Source: Candidatus Woesearchaeota archaeon (GTDB lineage Archaea > Nanobdellota > Nanobdellia > Woesearchaeales > WAPJ01). From it: a stretch of 5,062 nucleotides of DNA. Shown here piece after piece: positions 1 through 4,284 of this stretch. The stretch spans positions 1 through 5,062 of the forward strand of contig WIAN01000121.1 in NCBI GenBank assembly GCA_015519985.1, read 5' to 3'. How positions within the stretch are numbered: position 1 is the stretch's first letter; each line of letters begins with the position of its first letter. Below the pieces are notes generated by a model. It ran no database searches. It saw nothing but the letters and a program-made list of their open reading frames with translations, and had not been told where the DNA came from. The translations under genes were made by a program, and so were the position numbers.

Positions 1-299
1 AAAGCTTTTTCATTATCAGAAAGAGAAGGTCTTTGATTCGAAGCGTAAATAGAATTAAGGTCTTCACATTCTTTATTAGCTAAAAAAACAACTTTATTAG
101 AATTTGAAGGAATTATAATAATAGAACTTGAATCAACATCGGAAGATAAAAATTCTTTTAACTTTTTAACTTGATCGGAATAATCTTTATCTTTAGAAAA
201 AGATTTTATAAGATTAGAAGCATACATAGCAAAAAAAACAATCCATATTACTGCTAAAATTAATCCTAAAATGAATTGTGTTGAAGCTTTTTTAATCAC
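1..299 (-). CDS. Partial pilin-like membrane-anchored protein, KKAS-type N-terminus (3' end outside window)
   Basis: This frame is open from a GTG at 297-299 to the left edge and gives about 99 residues. The start VIKKASTQF is followed by a hydrophobic helix (about residues 8-30, FILGLILAVIWIVFFAMY) and then a charged region with KDKDYSDQVKKLKEF. One cysteine is visible, in NKECEDL. Lys-Lys-Ala before a hydrophobic helix resembles a class III signal peptide, in which archaeal prepilin peptidases cut after Gly or Ala. The GTG lies 8 nt inside the upstream gene. An AGGTGG at 302-307 precedes it, but the 2-nt spacing is short, so the in-frame GTG at 303-305 is an alternative start. The KKAS start closely resembles that of the 310-aa gene at 3352-4284. 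I do not recognise the family. The outward domain is cut off, so function cannot be given. That it is a real gene is well supported; a role as a surface pilin-like subunit is inference. Confidence 0.72.
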   Translation of the reverse strand, partial: MIKKASTQFILGLILAVIWIVFFAMYASNLIKSFSKDKDYSDQVKKLKEFLSSDVDSSSIIIIPSNSNKVVFLANKECEDLNSIYASNQRPSLSDNEKA

Positions 300-552
300 T
301 ACCACCTGTTTTTTTACAACAAATTTTATCTTTAGAACAACTTATAGCGGAATTACAAATATCTCCTTCTTTTTTGTCAGCAGTAGGAACGCACTGCCAA
401 TCACTCCAAACTCCTTCTCCGCAATTTACAGTTGAAGAAGAAAAAATAGAAGCATTTTTGGTAAATAATAAAATTAAAACTATAAGAACAATAATAGCAA
501 TAACAGCAATAATAATTGTATTCATAGCCAACTCAACACCTTTTTTATTCAT
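292..552 (-). CDS. 86-aa cysteine-rich miniprotein on a pilin-like N-terminal helix
   Basis: The protein begins MNKKGVELAMN and then has a long hydrophobic helix (residues 12-30). KKG followed by V-E is the typical look of archaeal class III signal peptides, with likely cleavage after Gly5. The mature outward part is only about 50 residues and holds six cysteines: C44, C54, C66, C72, C78 and C79. Their spacing is C-x9-C-x11-C-x5-C-x5-CC, and the short motif GVWSDWQC precedes the second. Six cysteines in so small a domain suggest three disulphides outside the cell. The ATG is supported by a strong Shine-Dalgarno site overlapping the previous stop codon, 6 nt upstream. Its own stop overlaps the start of the next gene by 8 nt, so it is co-translated within cluster B. 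WSDW recalls thrombospondin type 1 repeats, but the domain is too short to assign. Function unknown: it could be a minor pilin tip, an adhesin or a small disulphide-stabilised module. Confidence 0.85.
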   Translation of the reverse strand: MNKKGVELAMNTIIIAVIAIIVLIVLILLFTKNASIFSSSTVNCGEGVWSDWQCVPTADKKEGDICNSAISCSKDKICCKKTGGSD

Positions 553-556
553 AAAA

Positions 557-563
557 CATCACC
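557..563 (-). promoter_or_regulatory. Shine-Dalgarno site of the 86-aa gene
   Basis: On the minus strand the sequence is GGTGATG, followed by TTTT and the ATG at 550-552. GGTGAT matches the core of the archaeal anti-Shine-Dalgarno complement GGAGGTGATC. It overlaps the TGA stop (559-561) of the upstream 351-aa gene, so ending translation of one and starting the next are physically coupled. This site fixes the start of the 86-aa gene. Confidence 0.75.
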
Positions 564-1614
564 AAGTTTTTTTAATGAAAATAAAATCCCCATCATTTTT
601 AGTTTTAACAACATTTGCTTGAACATCACCAGGAATTTTATTATAATCACAGTTTAAATAAACATCGATTTTTGAAAATCTTGGTTTTGGAAAACTCACA
701 CGAACAGAACCTTCTTTATCATTTGCATAACAACCCGATTTACTTGCATCATTAGAAAAAGTATAAATTATATCTGGACCATTAGTAACAAAAAGTTCTT
801 TACAAAAGCCCCCCGTACCAAAAAGAGAAGGACCACCATATTTAGAAAACGCATTACGCAAGAAATACTTTTTATTAAGAAAATCGTTTTTACAAGAGTT
901 CCATTCTTTTTCAGTAATATCATTAGGTTTATTTGGATCACTATAACAATAAAGAACTAATGGTCTAAATAAACTTTTACTGAAAATATCATCTTTATTA
1001 TTTGAATAACAAGCCGAAGTGAAAGAAGAAAAAAGCTTGTCCATCGCAATTTTATCAAAAAATTTATCATTCAATAAATTTAAAATAAAAATGTACAGAT
1101 CATCAACACTTTTTCCTTCTAATGCTTGAGGGTGTATTACATAATAAGTTTCTTTATACAATACCTTTGGGTTTGTGTTTTCTTCTTTTTTGCTTTCATC
1201 TAAAATTTCTATTTCTAACTTTGAAAATAAATCATTTTTAAAATGGTCTAATGGAATATTAATTTTTACTTCTTTTTTATCGGATTTAGAAAAATCTTGT
1301 GCATTTTCACCTATTTTTATTGGATTGTTAGAATTTGAAGGAGAATATAAAGAAAATTTTGTTTTTACAAGTCCTTTAAAATTTTCTTTAAAATTCGTGT
1401 TTAGAATTATCTTTCCGTTTTCAAAAGAAAAGGAAACATCTTTTATTGGAGAACCTTTACTGGATAATAAATTGTCTAAAAAACCTATTCCTGTATTAAC
1501 TCCTGATTTTCCTATAGAAACTACTTTTGCAAATGCTGAACCAACAATGAAAATAACTAATAAAATTAAAATTATTTTTACAACACTACCAAGCAAAATT
1601 CCTTTTTTATTCAT
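559..1614 (-). CDS. 351-aa pilin-like anchored extracellular protein with six C-terminal cysteines
   Basis: I chose the ATG at 1612-1614, giving MNKKGILLGS, over an in-frame TTG three codons earlier. It restores the MNKKG class III-type leader and sits 1 nt after the stop of the 49-aa gene (TAA-A-ATG). Residues 8-29 form one hydrophobic helix. Residues about 50-165 alternate polar and hydrophobic residues and look beta-rich (GLVKTKFSLYSP, EVKINIPLDHF), possibly an Ig-like fold, though I see no diagnostic motif. Residues about 165-200 look helical. The last 150 residues hold all six cysteines, C202, C223, C241, C271, C295 and C322, with a Gly-rich stretch GGPSLFGTGG before C271. The expected topology is a cytoplasmic leader, one helix and a large outward disulphide-bonded domain. 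It is the largest product visible in cluster B and could be its main structural or binding subunit. I do not recognise the family. The stop TGA after Trp351 overlaps the next gene's ribosome site. Confidence 0.85.
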   Translation of the reverse strand: MNKKGILLGSVVKIILILLVIFIVGSAFAKVVSIGKSGVNTGIGFLDNLLSSKGSPIKDVSFSFENGKIILNTNFKENFKGLVKTKFSLYSPSNSNNPIKIGENAQDFSKSDKKEVKINIPLDHFKNDLFSKLEIEILDESKKEENTNPKVLYKETYYVIHPQALEGKSVDDLYIFILNLLNDKFFDKIAMDKLFSSFTSACYSNNKDDIFSKSLFRPLVLYCYSDPNKPNDITEKEWNSCKNDFLNKKYFLRNAFSKYGGPSLFGTGGFCKELFVTNGPDIIYTFSNDASKSGCYANDKEGSVRVSFPKPRFSKIDVYLNCDYNKIPGDVQANVVKTKNDGDFIFIKKTW

Positions 1615-1615
1615 T

Positions 1616-1765
1616 TTAACCAAATCTAAAAATATCTAATGTTTTTTGAACTAAATCAACCATTGGTTGTTTAAATACAAAAAATAATGCTAAAAGTACA
1701 AATAAAGTTAGTAAAGTTAATATTAACCAACCCATATTATCTAATGCGAAGCCTGCCTTTTTCAT
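1616..1765 (-). CDS. 49-aa single-helix membrane miniprotein, first gene of cluster B
   Basis: A short gene runs from ATG at 1763-1765 to TAA at 1616-1618. The protein starts MKKAGFALDNMGW, has one hydrophobic helix (about residues 12-32, LILTLLTLFVLLALFFVF) and a short tail FKQPMVDLVQKTLDIFRFG. Lys-Lys-Ala-Gly before the helix again resembles a class III signal peptide, though the helix starts a few residues later than in its neighbours. Three things support it as a real gene: a TTTATAAA box at leaderless distance, only 1 nt between its stop and the next ATG, and the tail of a similarly placed small membrane protein at the head of the visible part of cluster A. The size suggests a minor pilin-like subunit or an assembly helper, but this is inference. 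Confidence 0.8.
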   Translation of the reverse strand: MKKAGFALDNMGWLILTLLTLFVLLALFFVFKQPMVDLVQKTLDIFRFG

Positions 1766-1791
1766 ATTAATATTACAAAATACTATACTGA

Positions 1792-1799
1792 TTTATAAA
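1792..1799 (-). promoter_or_regulatory. TATA box of cluster B (leaderless promoter)
   Basis: The box reads TTTATAAA. After it come 26 nt and then the ATG at 1763-1765. Archaeal transcription starts about 25 nt downstream of the TATA box, so the mRNA should begin at or within a few bases of the start codon. No Shine-Dalgarno sequence lies before that ATG, which agrees with leaderless translation. This promoter probably drives the whole minus-strand cluster from the 49-aa gene to the left edge. Confidence 0.65.
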
Positions 1800-1800
1800 C

Positions 1801-1836
1801 TTAACTTAAAAATGTTATTTACTTACAAGTAGTTAA
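1801..1836. promoter_or_regulatory. Possible operator: short inverted repeats between the divergent promoters
   Basis: TTAACT at 1801-1806 is mirrored by AGTTAA at 1831-1836. Between them lies the imperfect palindrome ACTTACAAGT (1821-1830). The pair sits just upstream of both TATA boxes, where a shared regulator could act on the two divergent transcripts. The arms are only 4-6 bp in AT-rich DNA, so chance is a real possibility. Confidence 0.2.
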
Positions 1837-1841
1837 AAAAT

Positions 1842-1858
1842 AGAAAGATTTATAAATA
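1842..1858 (+). promoter_or_regulatory. BRE and TATA box of the plus-strand secreted-protein gene
   Basis: AGAAAGATTTATAAATA combines a purine-rich B-recognition element (AGAAAGA) with a TATA box (TTTATAAA, 1849-1856). The ATG at 1879 follows after 22 nt. The expected start of transcription is therefore at or next to the start codon, giving a leaderless mRNA. No Shine-Dalgarno match precedes the ATG, which fits. The layout resembles the cluster B promoter facing the other way 113 nt apart, so the two are separate divergent promoters. Confidence 0.68.
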
Positions 1859-1878
1859 ATGAAAACATACAAAATAAT

Positions 1879-2763
1879 ATGAGTTTAGAAAATATTGTTA
1901 ATAGTTTTAAAAAATATACTAATATTGGTTTAGCTTATTTAGCATTAATAGCTGGAGGAATAAACCCGTATGTTTATGCAGCAGGGGATAATAGTACAAC
2001 GCCAGTTGTAACAACAACACAAACAGAAATATACAAAGGAACAGAATACACAGCAATAACAAACAAAAAAGGAGAAACAATATACGTACCAACAACAGCA
2101 ACACCACAAAACATAATAAAAATAATAGAAAAATACAAAGAAATAATACAACACAACATAAATGAACACTCAAACAAAGAACCAAAAATAGAAGAACTAA
2201 CAATAGACCCAAACCTAGAAGAAAAACTAAAAGCATACTTATTCTTAGCAGCAAAAAACAACGGAAACGCAACACCAAAAACAATAGAAGAACTAGAAGA
2301 ACTAGAAAAAAAACTAGGAGACCCAATAATAATGACCTACGGAAACTTCAAAACAGAAACAATAGAAGGAAAAACATACTTAGTACCAATAAAAATAGAA
2401 AAACCAGAAGGATACCTAACAGGAATAAAAATAGAAAAACCAAAAAAAGGAACAATATGCGACGCAGAATACATAATAAAAATAAGAGAGAACCCAGAAG
2501 GAAAAACAACAGTAGAAATAAACACAAAAGAAAACAAACTAAGCTACACAAAAAGAAGAGACATGTTTGTAAGAAAAAAAGGAGTTGAATACTTAGTAGG
2601 AACAGCATACGACGTATTCAAACCAACAAAACCAACAAAAGAAGAAACATGGATACATGGCTGCATAATAAAAAACCCAAACAACCCAAAAAAAGCAACA
2701 ACATACTTCTCAGCACCATTCGTAAGAGAATACAAACAATGGAACTACGCAAACAACAACTAA
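1879..2763 (+). CDS. 294-aa secreted protein of unknown family with strongly T-avoiding codon use
   Basis: The only plus-strand gene. Residues 1-34 look like an ordinary Sec signal peptide: NSFKKYTN, a hydrophobic core (about 15-27) and a likely cut after VYA (Ala34), unlike the pilin-type leaders on both sides. A Thr-rich linker follows (about 39-52), then charged helices (about 75-135, including EELEELEKKLGD), then an apparently beta-rich part with IKIEKP twice (171-176 and 183-188). Two cysteines, C194 and C262, could form one disulphide. The C-terminal end YFSAPFVREYKQWNY is aromatic. No transmembrane anchor follows the signal peptide, so it is probably released or held by other surface proteins. 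Codon use is split: 22 of 43 codons end in T up to codon 43, but only 4 of the next 251; all Ile there are ATA and all Tyr are TAC. Its TAA overlaps the stop of the convergent 187-aa gene. Function not recognised. Confidence 0.88.
   Translation: MSLENIVNSFKKYTNIGLAYLALIAGGINPYVYAAGDNSTTPVVTTTQTEIYKGTEYTAITNKKGETIYVPTTATPQNIIKIIEKYKEIIQHNINEHSNKEPKIEELTIDPNLEEKLKAYLFLAAKNNGNATPKTIEELEELEKKLGDPIIMTYGNFKTETIEGKTYLVPIKIEKPEGYLTGIKIEKPKKGTICDAEYIIKIRENPEGKTTVEINTKENKLSYTKRRDMFVRKKGVEYLVGTAYDVFKPTKPTKEETWIHGCIIKNPNNPKKATTYFSAPFVREYKQWNYANNN
2388..2442 (+). repeat. Two 19-nt direct repeats encoding IKIEKP
   Basis: AATAAAAATAGAAAAACCA occurs at 2388-2406 and again at 2424-2442, exactly 36 nt (12 codons) apart and in frame. 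It gives the peptide IKIEKP twice within the beta-like part of the secreted protein. This may be a small internal duplication of a beta-hairpin unit, although A-rich codon use raises the odds of chance nucleotide identity. Confidence 0.55.
2688..2694 (-). terminator. Possible oligo-T terminator of cluster A, antisense to the secreted-protein gene
   Basis: On the minus strand this is a run of seven T, 65 nt past the TAG stop of the 187-aa gene; a T6 run follows at 2670-2675. Archaeal RNA polymerase stops at T-rich tracts without needing a hairpin. There is no intergenic space here, so any termination signal for cluster A must lie inside the opposing gene. Confidence 0.3.
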
Positions 2764-3323
2764 CCCTTTTTATTCAAAACACACAAAGGAAGAAAACCAA
2801 AATCAGAATCAAAAATAGAAGAAAAAACAACACGCTTAGAAACTAAATTTCCTTTTTCATCATAATAATATACATCAAAAGGAAAATAAAAAAAATCACG
2901 GCCAGAAACAGGAACACAATCATAATTTTTTAAAGAAGAAAAACTTTTCAAGTCATTATAAAAACTAAACGTATAATCCTTTCCATCAAAAGAAATTTTA
3001 AAATCATACAAAGACATAAAAGAGATTATAAGATCTTTATCATCTTTAAAAAAACTATAATCTCCAGTAGAAAAACTATAAGATAATAATTCTAAAAAAG
3101 TTATTTTTTTATTATCATCTCCTAAGATTAGGCTTTCTGGAAATAAAGGTTGTGTTAAAAATGAGTTTATTGTTGTTGAATAAGAAGTATCTTTTTCTAT
3201 AGAATTTTTTTGTGTAAGGTTAAAATTAAAAACTCCGAAAAAAGAAAGTATAACTATCATAACTATTACTATAAAGAAAAACATTACAAAGCCAAAAAAG
3301 TCTCCTAACTGTGATTTTTTCAT
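2760..3323 (-). CDS. 187-aa pilin-like protein, MKKSQLGDFFGF type
   Basis: The protein begins MKKSQLGDFFGFVMFF and has one hydrophobic helix (about residues 11-32). The KK-x-Q-L-x-D-F-F start is a form I associate with pilin-like proteins of DPANN archaea. A segment around residues 54-90 (NSFLTQPL, then KKITFLELLSYSF) resembles the conserved FLRTP...DLI-like stretch of such proteins; both points are from memory, not a search. The rest is rich in Phe, Tyr, Asp and Ser (FFYFPFDVYYYDEKG) and probably beta-rich, with two cysteines, C136 and C181, able to form one disulphide. It is the last gene of cluster A, 28 nt after the 310-aa gene, with no Shine-Dalgarno site, so it may be read through or started from its own weak promoter. 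Its TAG stop shares bases with the TAA of the convergent plus-strand gene. Likely a surface pilin-like subunit; exact role unknown. Confidence 0.85.
   Translation of the reverse strand: MKKSQLGDFFGFVMFFFIVIVMIVILSFFGVFNFNLTQKNSIEKDTSYSTTINSFLTQPLFPESLILGDDNKKITFLELLSYSFSTGDYSFFKDDKDLIISFMSLYDFKISFDGKDYTFSFYNDLKSFSSLKNYDCVPVSGRDFFYFPFDVYYYDEKGNLVSKRVVFSSIFDSDFGFLPLCVLNKKG
2767..2774 (+). terminator. Possible oligo-T terminator of the plus-strand gene
   Basis: TTTTTATT begins 4 nt after the TAA of the secreted-protein gene. It is the first run of four or more T on the plus strand since codon 10 of that gene. Archaeal polymerases terminate at such tracts. The same bases also encode the Lys-Lys end of the opposing 187-aa protein, so the run is not free of coding constraint. 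Confidence 0.33.
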
Positions 3324-3348
3324 AATAAAAATTATAATAAGTTTTTTT

Positions 3349-3356
3349 TATTTAAA
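3349..3356 (-). promoter_or_regulatory. Possible internal promoter for the 187-aa gene
   Basis: TTTAAATA overlaps the TAA stop of the 310-aa gene and is preceded by the purine-rich AGAAAAC. It lies 25 nt before the ATG at 3321-3323, the same geometry as the two leaderless promoters in the central spacer. The absence of a ribosome site in the 28-nt gap supports a leaderless start here, but the DNA is so AT-rich that a chance match is possible. Confidence 0.32.
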
Positions 3357-4284
3357 TGTTTTCTATATTTTCACATTTTAAATTTTCTTTTAAAAATTCA
3401 GGATCGTAAGGAACGATTGTAACTCCAGCACTCCATTCAGGACTTTTAGAAGCTATTTTAAAAGTAACAGCACTAGCACCAACAGAAACAAAAGTACCTA
3501 CTGCACCAACAAGCAAAATAGGAGTTGAAACAGGAGCAAAAAATAACAGAATAGCAGAAACAACTCCTGCACCAGCAGAAGCTTTTAAAGCATCTAACTT
3601 ATTAATAATAGCATTATTTTCATAAATAAAATATAAAATAGCATAATCTTTATCAGTAGAAATGTCATAATCATAATTACTTAAAGAAGTTTTTAATTCA
3701 TTATTCATTTCTTCATTAGGATTAAAAATATAAAAGTTTTTTACATAACAACCATTCAAATCACAATTTGATAAAAATTCTAAATAAGTCAAATCATTGT
3801 ATTGAGAGTAAGGAACATAATTATTTTTTAAATAATTATAAAGATCACTCATTTTTATTATGGTTTTACTATTGTCATTTTTAGTTTCGCTATCTTTATT
3901 TTCAAATTGTATTGAAGAACATAAAACACAATAATAATTTGAACCTTTATTTTGGAATATTTCAGAAGAACCTCTTCCATAATTGTTCCAACAGTTAATC
4001 ATAGAATCTGCTATTGTTTCTTTTATTTTTTCTTCATCATTTGTTTTTACATAAATAAAAGTTGGAGGACAAAATTTTTTTGTAACACTATAAGGAATTT
4101 TTACATTAAAAAAGTCAAAAAACTTTTTTGTTTTAAAAAAAGAATTGCAACTTTTTTCTCCTGCTTTATTTAAAACTTTACCAACAGGATTTAAAAAAGC
4201 AACAATTAAAACTATTAAAAATATTACTGACAATATTAAAAGCATAGTTTTTGAAAGTACAAATGAAGCTTTTTTAACTGCCAA
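3352..4284 (-). CDS. 310-aa cysteine-rich pilin-like protein with a Gly/Ala-rich hydrophobic hairpin
   Basis: The frame extends upstream to an ATG at 4389, but I place the start at TTG 4282-4284. This has a Shine-Dalgarno site at proper spacing, gives MAVKKASFVLSK before a clear helix (about 14-31), and overlaps the 233-aa gene by 11 nt instead of 116. Cysteines C46, C72, C98, C119, C122 and C304 match those of the 233-aa neighbour; C174 and C179 are extra. C98 lies in CWNNYGRGS, and C119/C122 form CVLC. Residues 236-275 (starting ASAGAGVVSAILLFF) are hydrophobic and rich in Gly, Ala and Ser around a Pro-containing turn. They look like a membrane-inserting or fusion-like hairpin absent from the neighbour. 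The tail EFLKENLKCENIENI carries C304. The domain is probably outward-facing and stabilised by disulphides or a bound metal. The two proteins look like diverged tandem duplicates and may be partner subunits. I do not recognise the family. Confidence 0.85.
   Translation of the reverse strand: MAVKKASFVLSKTMLLILSVIFLIVLIVAFLNPVGKVLNKAGEKSCNSFFKTKKFFDFFNVKIPYSVTKKFCPPTFIYVKTNDEEKIKETIADSMINCWNNYGRGSSEIFQNKGSNYYCVLCSSIQFENKDSETKNDNSKTIIKMSDLYNYLKNNYVPYSQYNDLTYLEFLSNCDLNGCYVKNFYIFNPNEEMNNELKTSLSNYDYDISTDKDYAILYFIYENNAIINKLDALKASAGAGVVSAILLFFAPVSTPILLVGAVGTFVSVGASAVTFKIASKSPEWSAGVTIVPYDPEFLKENLKCENIENI

Noticed and set aside
292..552. Classical inhibitor cystine knot or thrombospondin type 1 repeat in the 86-aa protein
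   Set aside because: The CC pair comes last rather than in the middle of the cysteine order, and WSDWQC lacks the downstream conserved Arg and Cys pattern; only a loose resemblance remains.
559..561. TGA read as tryptophan (alternative genetic code)
   Set aside because: The codon just before it is TGG for Trp, and the TGA is followed at once by a new gene with its own ribosome site and start, so TGA acts as a stop.
374..622. Plus-strand frame of 82 aa opposite the 86-aa cysteine-rich gene
   Set aside because: The minus-strand gene has a strong Shine-Dalgarno site and a class III-type leader; the plus frame is its shadow and spans two genes.
1175..1639. Plus-strand frame of 154 aa opposite the 351-aa gene
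   Set aside because: No promoter or ribosome site; the opposite strand has a signal-peptide-bearing protein with ordered cysteines and operon context.
1919..2735. Several long minus-strand frames opposite the secreted-protein gene, up to 135 aa
   Set aside because: They are Leu/Phe/Val-rich products of reading the complement of an A- and C-rich coding strand. They lack promoters and ribosome sites, and overlap each other and a well-supported gene.
2649..2846. Plus-strand frame of 65 aa rich in Lys, Arg and Asn across the convergent junction
   Set aside because: It is an out-of-frame reading of A-rich DNA covering the ends of two real genes, without its own start signals.
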